The notes below the pieces were generated by a model, which worked only from the letters and a program-made list of their open reading frames with translations, was not told the origin of the DNA and ran no database searches. From CAZFHZ01 sp964519015 (GTDB taxonomy: Bacteria; Blakebacterota; Blakebacteria; Blakebacterales; CAYUVJ01), in assembly GCA_964519015.1 (NCBI GenBank), contig CAZFHZ010000016.1:1-42136 (forward strand): DNA of 42,136 bases. Reading direction: 5' to 3'. The number at the start of each line of letters is the position of its first letter. Within the stretch, counting starts at the first letter, position 1. Made by a program: the position numbers and the translations under genes. Shown here piece by piece: positions 1 to 8,364 of the stretch.

Positions 1-54
1 GGGCCGGAGATCACGGTGCGTTCGGCCAGCGGGGACGTGATCGTCCGCCGCTAG
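1..54 (+). CDS. 3' end of an unidentified gene
   Basis: Only the last 17 codons and a TAG stop (52-54) are in the window, read in frame 1; the encoded tail ends in SGDVIVRR. A short SASGDV-type ending is seen in bacterial DUF4097-like beta-helix proteins, but this is far too little to assign a family. The frame is inferred from the stop position and from the long inverted repeat that follows about 45 bases later, as expected after a gene end. Confidence 0.35.
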   Translation, partial: GPEITVRSASGDVIVRR

Positions 55-98
55 TACACCGCTGACCCATACCGGGCTCCGTCGAGCCCGCTTGTCTC

Positions 99-149
99 GA
101 CGCCCCCTGTCTGCTATCGAATAAGTGAGCCGGGCAGACAGGGGGCGTC
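99..149. terminator. 16-bp perfect inverted repeat, possible terminator or operator
   Basis: The arms at 99-114 and 134-149 are perfectly complementary (GACGCCCCCTGTCTGC and its reverse complement), separated by a 19-base spacer. There is no T-run after the second arm, so it is not a textbook intrinsic terminator. It lies between the end of the first gene and the transporter start, 36 bases before that start codon, so it could end the upstream transcript, form a 5' UTR hairpin or bind a dimeric regulator. Confidence 0.5.
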
Positions 150-184
150 CTGCTGCCTGAACCACCCCTTCCGGAGCACGCCCG

Positions 185-1681
185 ATGGCCAAGGTGAACA
201 TCTTCCGCGATTACCCCCGTACGTTCTGGACGGCCAACGTCATGGAGCTCTTCGAGCGGGCCGCCTACTACGGGATGAACTCCGTCCTGGCCGGCTACCT
301 GACCCTGACGGTGGCCGAGGGGGGACTCGGCTTCGACGTCCAGGCGGTCGGCTTCCTCCAGGGGATCGTCTACGCCTTCACTTACGTCCTGCCGATCTTG
401 GGGGGCGCCCTGGCCGACCGCTACGGCTACCGGCGCATGCTCCTGGTCGCCTTCTCCCTGCTCACGGCCGGTTACTTCGCGGCCGGGTATATGTCGAGTT
501 ACGCCCTGATCTTCCTGGCCCTGCTCGTGATGGCCACCGGCTCGGGGCTGTTCAAACCGATCATCTCGGGCACCATCGCCCGTACCACCAACGAGCGGAC
601 CTCCGGCTTCGGTTTCGGCATCTACTACTGGATGATCAACCTGGGGGCCTTCCTGGCCCCCCTGGTCGTCAGCGTGCTCAAGGGCTTCTCCTGGCAGTAC
701 GTCTTCACCGCCTCCGCCCTCTACTGCGCGGCCATGCTCATCCCGACCATCTTCGTCTACCGGGAGCCGGAGCGGCCGGCCAGCACCAAGAAGCTGAAGG
801 AGGTCCTGGCCGGGGCGGCCGAGGTGCTCGGGGACGCCCGCTTCATGTTGATGGTGGTCGTCTACTCCGGTTTCTGGATCCTCTACTTCCAGAACTTCGG
901 GTCGGTGCTCTGGTACCTGCGGGACGTCATCGACAAGGCGCCGGTCAGCGAGGCGATCACCGGGCTGCTGCACGGGATCGGACTGAATTGGACCTTCACT
1001 TTCGACATCGAGCACGTCACCGTCATCAACGCCGGCACCATCATCCTGCTGCAGGTGCTGGTGAGCCGGATAGTGGCCGAGCGGAAGGCCCTGCCGACCA
1101 TGGTCGCCGGCATGAGCCTGGGGGCGGTCGGCTTCCTGTTGCTGGCCCTCTCGCGCAACCCCTGGGTGTTCGTGCTCGGCATCGCCGTCTTCTCGATCGG
1201 TGAGATGACCGCTCATCCGAAGTACTACAGTTTCATCGGGCTGGTGGCCCCACAAGACCGCAAGGCGGTCTACATGGGCTACGCCTTCCTCTACGGGGTC
1301 TTCGGCTCCCTGCTCGGCTCCAACGTGGGCGCCTTCCTCTACGCCCGGGTCATGGAACCGGTGCTCGGCACGGCGGCCGTGAACGGCCGTTCGACCATCT
1401 TCTGGTTGATGTTCGCGGTCCTCGACGTGATCGCCGCGCTCGGTCTGGTCTACTTCTTCCGCCGCTTCGGGGAGGACACCCCGGAGACCCGGCGAAAGGC
1501 GGCCGGGGTGATGATGGTCGTCTACCTCCTGATCGGCCTGCTCGGTCTGGCCTTCCTGGTCTATGGGGTGACCGCCCAGCCGGTGCAGTACCGCACCATC
1601 GTTCAGTCGGTCATCTTCCTGGCGCTGGGGCTGGGCGGGCTGGTGGTCAACCGGCGTGGGCTCGCGCGGGCGGCCGCCTGA
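185..1681 (+). CDS. POT/PTR2-family proton-dependent oligopeptide transporter
   Basis: A 498-residue inner-membrane MFS protein predicted to import di- and tripeptides with protons. The first helix carries the POT-family ExxER signature (E21, E24, R25, followed by AAYYG), and the protein has the many hydrophobic segments expected of 12-14 helices and the usual family length. A loop DRYGYRR after helix 3 matches the MFS A-like motif. The ATG at 185 has a GGAG about 9 bases upstream. It is the first gene of a probable three-gene operon; the next gene starts 20 bases after its stop. The family call is firm; substrate range (peptides, nitrate or other) cannot be read from sequence. Confidence 0.9.
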   Translation: MAKVNIFRDYPRTFWTANVMELFERAAYYGMNSVLAGYLTLTVAEGGLGFDVQAVGFLQGIVYAFTYVLPILGGALADRYGYRRMLLVAFSLLTAGYFAAGYMSSYALIFLALLVMATGSGLFKPIISGTIARTTNERTSGFGFGIYYWMINLGAFLAPLVVSVLKGFSWQYVFTASALYCAAMLIPTIFVYREPERPASTKKLKEVLAGAAEVLGDARFMLMVVVYSGFWILYFQNFGSVLWYLRDVIDKAPVSEAITGLLHGIGLNWTFTFDIEHVTVINAGTIILLQVLVSRIVAERKALPTMVAGMSLGAVGFLLLALSRNPWVFVLGIAVFSIGEMTAHPKYYSFIGLVAPQDRKAVYMGYAFLYGVFGSLLGSNVGAFLYARVMEPVLGTAAVNGRSTIFWLMFAVLDVIAALGLVYFFRRFGEDTPETRRKAAGVMMVVYLLIGLLGLAFLVYGVTAQPVQYRTIVQSVIFLALGLGGLVVNRRGLARAAA

Positions 1682-1701
1682 GTCCGCGGCGAGGAGGGGG
1701 T

Positions 1702-3033
1702 ATGCGGCGCAGACACTTCTTCGGACTGGTGGGGGGCGCGGTCGGCGGTCTGGGACTGGCGGGGGCGGCCCGGGCCGACTTCGCCCCGATCCCGCGGCGG
1801 CCGGCGGAGGGAGTGGCGGAGCTGTGCAGCCGCTCCGCCGATATGAAGGCCCGGCTGCAGGACAGGCCGGTGGATGAGGCCTTCTGGCGGCTGGTCAAGG
1901 CGCAGTTCCTCTTCCCCGAAGGATACGCCTACCTGAACACCGGCGGCCTTGGGGCTTGCCCCCACGCGGTGCGCGAGACGGTCCGGAACCGCAGCGACCA
2001 GGAGGACGCCCGGCCGAGCGCCGGGCACGATCTGAACGACTGGAACCGCTGTAAGGCCGGTCTGGCCCCCCTGCTCGGACCGGGGTGCCGGCCCGAAGAC
2101 CTGGCCCTGGTCTCCACCGCCACCGAAGGGATCAACATCGTCCTGAACGGCCTACCGCTGGAGCGGGGGGACGAAGTAATCACCACCACCCACGAGCATC
2201 CGGCCCTCAACATCCCGCTGCTCAACCTGATGGCCACCCGCGGGATCCGGGTCCGTACCTTCGAACCCGACCTGGCACGGGCGAGCGGGAACACCGAACG
2301 GATCGAGCGGCTGCTCGGCCGCCGCACCCGGCTCATCTTCCTCAGCCACGTGACCTGCACCACCGGCCAGGTCCTGCCCATCGCCGGGATCGGAGTACTG
2401 GCCCGCGATCGCGGGGTCTGGTTCGCCCTCGACGGTGCCCAGGCGCTGGCCCAGGTACCCTTCGATGTGGTCGCCGCCGGAGTGGACGCCTACACGGTGA
2501 GCTGCCACAAGTGGATGCTGGGTCCCCGTCGCACCGGGCTGCTCTACGTGCGGGAAGGGATGCGGGAGACGATCCGGCCGACCGTAGTGGGGGCCTACTC
2601 CGACGACGGTTACGACCTGACGGCGGGCCGGCTCGCCTTCCAACCCAGCGCCCAGCGCTACGAGTTCGGCACCCAGAACGAGGCCCTCTTCTACGGGCTG
2701 GAAGAAGCGGTCGCTTTCCTGGACGCGATCGGCCTCGAGCGGGTGCGCGCGCGCGCCCGGGAGCTGGCCGAAGCCTTCCGCTCCGGTCTGCTGGAGATCG
2801 CCGGCGCCGACGTACTCAGCCCGGCCGAACAGAGTGCCCGCTCGGCCATGATCACCTTCCGGCTACGCGGCCACCCCTACGGAGAGGTCTCCTCCCGGCT
2901 CGGCCGGGCGGGATTCCGGGTGCGCCCGGTGGGGGAGGCGGGGCTGGACGCCATCCGGGTCTCCTGCTACCTCTACAATGACCCTGACGAAGTGGCGCGG
3001 GCGCTGGCGGTAATCCGCTCCGCGGCCGCCTGA
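1702..3033 (+). CDS. Tat-exported class V aminotransferase (isopenicillin-N epimerase-like)
   Basis: A 443-residue fold-type I PLP enzyme of the aminotransferase class V / cysteine desulfurase superfamily. Visible active-site features are the DGAQ aspartate motif (D244, Q247), the HEHPALN segment near residue 166 and the PLP lysine K270 in SCHKW. The N-terminus starts MRRRHFFGLVGG, followed by a Gly/Ala hydrophobic stretch and ARA just before DFAP, a convincing twin-arginine signal. The enzyme is thus probably folded with PLP in the cytoplasm and exported. The ATG is preceded by GAGGAGGGGGT. It lies between a peptide transporter and a glycosidase-like gene, with gaps of 20 and 16 bases. Substrate is unknown; epimerase, lyase and desulfurase activities are all possible. 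Confidence 0.85.
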   Translation: MRRRHFFGLVGGAVGGLGLAGAARADFAPIPRRPAEGVAELCSRSADMKARLQDRPVDEAFWRLVKAQFLFPEGYAYLNTGGLGACPHAVRETVRNRSDQEDARPSAGHDLNDWNRCKAGLAPLLGPGCRPEDLALVSTATEGINIVLNGLPLERGDEVITTTHEHPALNIPLLNLMATRGIRVRTFEPDLARASGNTERIERLLGRRTRLIFLSHVTCTTGQVLPIAGIGVLARDRGVWFALDGAQALAQVPFDVVAAGVDAYTVSCHKWMLGPRRTGLLYVREGMRETIRPTVVGAYSDDGYDLTAGRLAFQPSAQRYEFGTQNEALFYGLEEAVAFLDAIGLERVRARARELAEAFRSGLLEIAGADVLSPAEQSARSAMITFRLRGHPYGEVSSRLGRAGFRVRPVGEAGLDAIRVSCYLYNDPDEVARALAVIRSAAA

Positions 3034-3049
3034 AGGTGGGATCCCGGCC

Positions 3050-5383
3050 ATGAGCATCACGATCAGGGAGGCACTGGCACGGGTGGGCCGGATCGGGCTC
3101 CCCGACGATCCCCGGCCACTCTGGCGCACCCTGGCCGAACGCCTGGTCGGACCGGGTGGGGCTGAGATCGCCGACGGTGACGGGGAGGGGGGGCTGCGCC
3201 TGCTCGCCTCCCCGGCCGAAGTGCCGGATGCGGGGCTGCGTGAGCAGGCCCTCACTGCTTCGACGGGCGCGGTGCTCTTCCGGTTGGATGAGCGGGGGGA
3301 GGGCTGGCTGGCGGCCACCCATCCCCACCTCCTCTACGGCTTCGCGGTCCAGCTGACCGGCCGGCTGGGGAGCCGCCCGCTGGCCGGGGTGGCCGCCGGG
3401 GCGGTCTTCCCGGCCGCCTTCGTCTGGCAGCGCAGTACCTACGATTTCTTCCTGACCCAGGAGGGGAGGGTCCAGCGGGGGCTTGACCGGGAGCGATATG
3501 TACATCGGCTGGCCGAGCAGGGCTTCACCCACCTGGAGGTGAATGCCCTGGCCGCCCCGATGGGCCTGGAATCGGGCCCGCCGGGGGAGATCTACCCGAT
3601 GTTCTACACCTATTGCCCGGCCCTCGATCAATTCGTGGACACCCCGCTCAACGAGGGGCTCTACCCGAAGGACTGGCTCGAAGCCAACCGGACCCGGCTC
3701 CGGGAGAACGCCCGGCTGGCCGTCCGCTACGGACTGGTGCCCGGCCTGCTATGTTTCGAGCCCCGCTCGGTCCCGGAGTCCTTCTTCGAGCGCTGGCCGA
3801 TGCTGCGCGGGGCGCGGGTCGATCACCCCTTCCGCAGTTTCAAACCGCGCTTCAACATGACCATCACCCATCCGCGGGTGCAGGAGCACTACGCGGAGAT
3901 GGTCCGGCGCCTGATGGCCGAGGTGCCCGAACTCGGCTTCCTCTCGGTCTGGAGCAACGACAGCGGGGCGGGTTTCGAGCACACCAAGTCGCTCTATGTG
4001 GGGCGCAACGGGGGGGCCTACCTGATCCGGGAGTGGAAGGAGGACGCCGAGATCGCCCGGCTGGCCGGGGAGAACGCCCTCCGCTTCCTGCGCCTGCTGC
4101 GCGATGCCGGGCGGGAGTCCAATCCGGAGTGGCGGGTGATGACCCGCCTGGAGTCCTTCTACGGTGAGCACGAGACGGTCTGGGCCGGACTGGGGGAGGG
4201 GGTGGACGTTGAGACCAACTCCCTGGTGACCCGGGGCTGGGCGATGCCCTACCCCCATCCCCGCTATCCCGACTCCCACGAGGTCAACGGCGGGAGCATC
4301 CATCAGCTCGCCTTCGATCCCGGCGAGCGGGAAATAGGCGTCGAACTGACCGGGCGCGGTGCCGCTGCCCACTATTACGCCGCTTTCGGGCCCAACTCCT
4401 TCCTGGCCCCCCTGCTGGGGATCCCCTACCCCCGCCTGACCCTCCAGCGCCTGCGGCTGCTCCACCAGGGGGGGGTGACCCACCTGGCCCGCACCGGCGG
4501 GACCGCGCCTCCCGGCCTGGTTCCCTTCGATCCCAACAGTGAGGCCGCCGCCGCCTTCCAGTTCGACCCGGATCTCGATATCGAGGAGACCGTACGGGGA
4601 CTGGCCCTCGATCGGGCGGGGGAGCCCTTAGCGGGAGCCCTGCTGGAGGCGTGGCGGCAGACCGAGGAGGCGCTGCTCGCCTTCCCCAACCTGACCGCCC
4701 TCTACACCACCTTCGGGTTCGTCTGGTACCGGCTCTGGACCCGCCCCCTGGTGCCCGACATCGAGCGGATCCCCGAGGAGGAGCGGCGCTACTACCAGGA
4801 TGTCATGTGCACTACCCCCCACAACCCGAACAACGTCGACCTGAGCCGCGACGTGCTCTTCCGGCTGGTCACGCCGGAAGGGGCGGAACGCTTCCTGGAG
4901 CGCTTCGATGCCCATGTGTGGGCCCCGCTGGAGGCGGCCGTGGACGCGCTCGGGGAGGTGCGGGCGGCGGCCGAAGAAGCGCTCGGCCCAGGGAATGTGA
5001 TCGCCGACCAGTGGGTGCGGCTGCGGGCCCTCCGCTGCTGGCTGGTGACCATGCGCAGCGTGGCCGCCTGGATCGCCGGGGTCTATGGCTGGATGGCGGC
5101 CTCCGCGGACGGCGATGAGGCTGGGAGGGCCGCCGCCCGGGCTTCCCTGGACGCCATGATCACCACCGAGATCGCCAACACCCGGGAACTGCTCACCCTC
5201 CTGGAGAGCGGGGTGGCCTTCCTGGCCGCCACCGGCGGGGAGGAGACACCGCTGTTGTACGCCTGGGACCGGCTCCCCGACCAGCTCCGCCGCCGCATCG
5301 CCCTGATGGAACGGCACCGGGGAGATGAGCCGCACATCGACCACGGCTACCTGGAGCGGCGGTCGGGCACCCCCGCCGCCTGA
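3050..5383 (+). CDS. Large glycoside-hydrolase-like protein of unknown substrate
   Basis: A 777-residue protein without a clear signal peptide. The middle (about residues 125-470) looks like a TIM-barrel glycosidase: it has alternating strand segments such as FTHLEVNAL, a long YxxNxxRLRENARLAVRYGL helix-strand pair, and VWSNDSGAGFEH, whose acidic residues could be catalytic. This recalls GH20/GH67/GH115-like barrels. The C-terminal third is helical and Arg/Ala-rich. I cannot place it in a numbered family. It starts 16 bases after the aminotransferase stop and ends about 100 bases before the convergent ATPase gene, so it is probably the last gene of the operon. It may equally be a catalytically inactive barrel; the real-gene call is sure, the function is not. 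Confidence 0.6.
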   Translation: MSITIREALARVGRIGLPDDPRPLWRTLAERLVGPGGAEIADGDGEGGLRLLASPAEVPDAGLREQALTASTGAVLFRLDERGEGWLAATHPHLLYGFAVQLTGRLGSRPLAGVAAGAVFPAAFVWQRSTYDFFLTQEGRVQRGLDRERYVHRLAEQGFTHLEVNALAAPMGLESGPPGEIYPMFYTYCPALDQFVDTPLNEGLYPKDWLEANRTRLRENARLAVRYGLVPGLLCFEPRSVPESFFERWPMLRGARVDHPFRSFKPRFNMTITHPRVQEHYAEMVRRLMAEVPELGFLSVWSNDSGAGFEHTKSLYVGRNGGAYLIREWKEDAEIARLAGENALRFLRLLRDAGRESNPEWRVMTRLESFYGEHETVWAGLGEGVDVETNSLVTRGWAMPYPHPRYPDSHEVNGGSIHQLAFDPGEREIGVELTGRGAAAHYYAAFGPNSFLAPLLGIPYPRLTLQRLRLLHQGGVTHLARTGGTAPPGLVPFDPNSEAAAAFQFDPDLDIEETVRGLALDRAGEPLAGALLEAWRQTEEALLAFPNLTALYTTFGFVWYRLWTRPLVPDIERIPEEERRYYQDVMCTTPHNPNNVDLSRDVLFRLVTPEGAERFLERFDAHVWAPLEAAVDALGEVRAAAEEALGPGNVIADQWVRLRALRCWLVTMRSVAAWIAGVYGWMAASADGDEAGRAAARASLDAMITTEIANTRELLTLLESGVAFLAATGGEETPLLYAWDRLPDQLRRRIALMERHRGDEPHIDHGYLERRSGTPAA

Positions 5384-5483
5384 GCCCGGGGGAGATCGGC
5401 TCCGACGCTGATTCGGGCGCCTCCTCCTGTCCTGAAGGTAGCCGAAGCCCTCCTGGAAGCCTGACATCCCCAGGTGAGTCTGC

Positions 5484-6422
5484 CTACCCAAAGGCGGAGT
5501 TTACGCCGGTCGGCGGGCGCGATGCGCCCGCCACCTCCGCTTCGACTCGATCCAGAAAACCGGCGGCATCCTCGAGAGCTCCGGGGGAATCAAGGATCTC
5601 CCCCCGGAGCCAGGCCCGCTCGATCCCGGGATAGGCCTCGATCCGGCCGGAGGGGCGGATACCCTCATCCTCCAGGCCGGCCCGCAGGATCCTTTCCGTC
5701 TCCAGGTCCCCGACCCGGTTCAGCACCACACTCAGCCCCCGGATTCGCGCTCCCCGGAAGAGGGATTCGGCCATCGTCACCAGCTGGGGATCGCTCAGGT
5801 GGGCGGTGGCGGGGCGCACGCCTGCCCGGATGGCCGCTATCATCTGCCGCATCTCCCCGGCCATCCGGACGGCGGTGGCCGAGGGATCCACCACCAGCAG
5901 CCCCCAGTCCAGACCGATGATCACGCCACGCACCGTGTCTTCCATACCTGCCTTGAAGTCCAGGAGCATGACCGGCTGGGGATCCTCCGGCACCCGCACC
6001 TCCAGGTCCCGGGCGATCTTGGCGATGGGACCATCACACCCGGCGCCCGCTCCCAGGCGTCCCATCTTCCCCCCCACCAGGTAGACGATCCCCTCCGGCG
6101 AGCGGGCCCGATAGCGGGCCGGGAGGTCTTCCAGCCGGAGGATATGACCGTCCAGGAGGGCGGGGTCGTCGACGGGACAGGTGACCCGTCCCCCCGAGAA
6201 GACCAAACCGCCGAAGAAATCGATCAAGGGATCCGGCTCCGCGTCCACTCCCAGCACCGCCGGCATGCCCAGGTTGGTCGAGTCCGCGTCCAGGATGACC
6301 ACCGGGTAGCCCCGTCGGCGCAGCGCCCGGGCGGTGAGGATCGTAAGGGTGCTCTTGCCGCTGCCCCCCTTGCCGAAGACGCCGATGCGCCGGCCGGCCA
6401 GCGGCAGATCTCGTGTCGCCAT
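5484..6422 (-). CDS. CooC/MinD-type P-loop ATPase (metal-centre maturation type)
   Basis: A SIMIBI-class ATPase of 312 residues. It has a deviant Walker A, GKGGSGKST (residues 17-25, signature lysine K18), an early DADSTN switch-like motif and the LLDFKAGMED segment seen in CooC-like proteins, which insert nickel or otherwise service Fe-S enzymes. The ATG at 6422 is chosen over an in-frame ATG 15 codons earlier. It has AGAGGTGA just upstream, and that Shine-Dalgarno overlaps the stop of the preceding radical SAM gene, leaving 5 bases between stop and start. The genes are therefore probably translationally coupled. No CO dehydrogenase, nitrogenase or hydrogenase client is in the window. ParA/Mrp roles are less likely because of the AGxED motif. 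Confidence 0.8.
   Translation of the reverse strand: MATRDLPLAGRRIGVFGKGGSGKSTLTILTARALRRRGYPVVILDADSTNLGMPAVLGVDAEPDPLIDFFGGLVFSGGRVTCPVDDPALLDGHILRLEDLPARYRARSPEGIVYLVGGKMGRLGAGAGCDGPIAKIARDLEVRVPEDPQPVMLLDFKAGMEDTVRGVIIGLDWGLLVVDPSATAVRMAGEMRQMIAAIRAGVRPATAHLSDPQLVTMAESLFRGARIRGLSVVLNRVGDLETERILRAGLEDEGIRPSGRIEAYPGIERAWLRGEILDSPGALEDAAGFLDRVEAEVAGASRPPTGVNSAFG
5494..5540. terminator. Nested GC-rich hairpin at the 3' end of the ATPase gene
   Basis: A perfect 9-bp stem (5512-5520 with 5524-5532, loop GAT) sits inside a second pair GCGGAG/CTCCGC (5494-5499 with 5535-5540). It lies within the last codons of the ATPase gene and downstream of the convergent glycosidase-like gene. It may stop transcription entering from either side, but there is no T-run, so the role is an inference. 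Confidence 0.3.
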
Positions 6423-6427
6423 CTCGA

Positions 6428-7444
6428 TCACCTCTTCTCGTCTGCCTCGGGCCGGTATTCCTCCCATGCCGTCCCGCCGCTCCCGTCACCGGGGAAGTGG
6501 GCATCCGTGGAGACCCAGTAGGTCCGTCCACCTCTGACGACCGTTCGGACCCGGCCGCTCGTCCGCAATCCCGCCAGGACCTCCGGGACCCGGTCGGGGG
6601 CCCAGCGCTCTACGGTCTGCCGGACCTGCCGGTCGCTCATGGGATGCCGCTGGATGATCTCGGCCAATTCTTCCACCTCCGGCGTCTGGGCGATCCGCTC
6701 AAAGCGCTGTTCCTTCAGATGCCGACTCCGCACCTCCCCGGCCCGGGCGAGGATCTTCTCCGCCCGGTGGATCCCGTCCCAACCGGCGGCCCGCACCCAC
6801 GGCTCCACCGCCGGACGGGTCGGGACCACCAGATGGATCTCGTCGGGCCGGATCCTCACCAGCACGCCCGCGATCTCCTCGAGCTCCGCGGCGGTGTCGT
6901 TGATTCCCGCCAGGAGCATGACTTCCACGCAGAGCCGGCCCGGGAACTCCCGGCGGAAGGCCTCCAGGCCCTGGATATGCCGTTCGAAGGTCGTCTCCGG
7001 GTGGGGGCGGTTGATGCGCCGGTAGAGCGCCTCCGAACCGGCGTCGACCGTCGGCAGCACCGCCTGGACGGGGAGAATGGCCGCCCGCACCTCCGGGCGG
7101 TAGAGCAGAGATCCGTTGGTGATCACGGCCAGCGGGATGTCGGTCAGGTCACGCACCCCGCGCACCAGGTCTTCGATGCCGGCGTGCAGGAGTGGTTCGC
7201 CCGAACCTACGAAGGTGATCCAGTCGATCGATTCCGGGGCCTGCTGTTCCAGGGTCCCGCGGATCTCCCGGAGGATGTGGTCGATGGGGATGTAGGCCCG
7301 CCGCGCGAGGGTGAGCGGGCGGGTGCGGCCCAGCTGGCAGTAGATGCAGTTCCAGTTGCAGGTCTTGAGGGGGATCGGATCGACCCCCAGCGACCTGCCG
7401 AGTCGTCGGCTCGGGACCGGGCCGTAGACCGTGCGTACGGCCAT
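6428..7444 (-). CDS. Radical SAM protein (COG0731-like)
   Basis: A 338-residue radical S-adenosylmethionine enzyme. The [4Fe-4S]/SAM cysteines are C29, C33 and C36 (CNWNCIYC), preceded by the PVPSRRLGRSLGVDP stretch typical of a COG0731 subgroup with wybutosine-synthesis-like cores. A GSGEP motif follows at about residues 78-82, as in SAM-binding GGEP motifs. The C-terminal 90 residues look like a small winged-helix or accessory domain (HPMSDRQVRQTVERWAP). It is the first gene of a two-gene unit, and its stop codon lies in the Shine-Dalgarno of the CooC-like ATPase. The reaction is unknown; the pairing suggests a protein or cofactor maturation job. It starts 193 bases from the divergent universal stress protein gene. 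Confidence 0.85.
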   Translation of the reverse strand: MAVRTVYGPVPSRRLGRSLGVDPIPLKTCNWNCIYCQLGRTRPLTLARRAYIPIDHILREIRGTLEQQAPESIDWITFVGSGEPLLHAGIEDLVRGVRDLTDIPLAVITNGSLLYRPEVRAAILPVQAVLPTVDAGSEALYRRINRPHPETTFERHIQGLEAFRREFPGRLCVEVMLLAGINDTAAELEEIAGVLVRIRPDEIHLVVPTRPAVEPWVRAAGWDGIHRAEKILARAGEVRSRHLKEQRFERIAQTPEVEELAEIIQRHPMSDRQVRQTVERWAPDRVPEVLAGLRTSGRVRTVVRGGRTYWVSTDAHFPGDGSGGTAWEEYRPEADEKR

Positions 7445-7637
7445 GGGTTACCTCTCCTCGTCCCGGACGGGCGGCAGAGCCAGCGTCCTGTTCGCAATCT
7501 GGTGAGAACCAGCCGACTCGGCAAGACAAACCCGGACTTATTTTATCGGATTTTGTGCATCCCCAGGCCCCGGATGTGGCTCATAATGGGTAGAAGCCCT
7601 CAATTAGTGTGGACGGTCATCCGGAAAGGAGTCCCTC

Positions 7638-8069
7638 ATGAAGTATCTCCTGGCCACCGACGGTTCCCCCCCCGCCCGGAAGGCGGCAGCGTGGATCGAG
7701 CAGCATCTCGCCTGTGGCCCCGCAGACGTCCTCTTCCTGGTTTACGTCTTCCCCCTGCCCGAGGATGACGAGACCTACCATGGCGTCCTCGACCTCCCTC
7801 GGGATCCTGCCGACGAACGCGTTCGCAAAGTCGCGGAGACCGTCTTCAACCGCATCCGGGAGGCGGTCGGGGAATGGTCGGGCACCCTCCACGAGATCGT
7901 GCTCGTCGGCAATCCCGCCCACGAGGTCCTGGAGTTCGCTGCGGGTCAGAACATCGACCTTATCATCACCGGGAGCAGCGGCCGGACCCCACGGACGGAG
8001 ATGTGCCTGGGGAGCGTCTCCAACGCGCTGATCCACCGCGCCCTCTGTCCCGTGCTGGTGGTCCGCTGA
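7638..8069 (+). CDS. Universal stress protein (UspA family)
   Basis: A single-domain cytoplasmic protein of 143 residues, the normal length for the family. It opens MKYLLATDGS, the usual first strand with the adenine-binding aspartate, and near the C-terminus carries a complete ATP-binding motif, GSSG-nine residues-GS, followed by NALIHRALCPVLVV. It should therefore bind ATP, unlike UspA-type non-binders. GAAAGGAG lies just before the ATG. The 193-base gap to the divergent radical SAM gene is locally AT-richer and must hold both promoters, but I could not place convincing -35/-10 pairs. It probably forms its own transcript. Confidence 0.9.
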   Translation: MKYLLATDGSPPARKAAAWIEQHLACGPADVLFLVYVFPLPEDDETYHGVLDLPRDPADERVRKVAETVFNRIREAVGEWSGTLHEIVLVGNPAHEVLEFAAGQNIDLIITGSSGRTPRTEMCLGSVSNALIHRALCPVLVVR

Positions 8070-8313
8070 GGCAAGTTATCCCTTCGGCCATCGCCTCTTA
8101 GGGACTTGTACGCGGGGATTCTGCAGGCTCGAGCGATCGAAGGCCGTTCAGATTAATCCGTTCCCACTGCTGGGGCGGGGTAGCGGGTGACTTGGTTGAT
8201 GCTGAAAGCCCTCGGGAGATTTGCTTGATCCGTTAGGCGCCGGGTCGATCCGCCGATGCTCGTGCATTGTCCTCCCCATCGAAAGGTGTCATCTTAAGAG
8301 TGAACCCTACAGC

Positions 8314-8337
8314 GCCGGCGGAGTCTGGTCCGCCGGC
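8314..8337. promoter_or_regulatory. 5' UTR hairpin before the secreted peptidase gene
   Basis: A perfect 9-bp stem (8314-8322 with 8329-8337) closes a 6-base loop, 27 bases before the ATG of the next gene and 13 bases before its GGAGGA. No T-run follows. The rest of the 295-base gap (8070-8364) shows no gene; it contains only a weak GAGGC/GCCTC pair after the stress-protein stop. The hairpin could be an attenuator or an mRNA 5'-stability element. Confidence 0.4.
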
Positions 8338-8364
8338 CGTGCCACCGACCGGAGGACGGTACTC

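Noticed and set aside
7553..7587. Possible promoter TTGTGC / CATAAT before the stress protein
   Set aside because: The spacing between the two elements is about 23 bases, too long for a normal sigma-70-type promoter.
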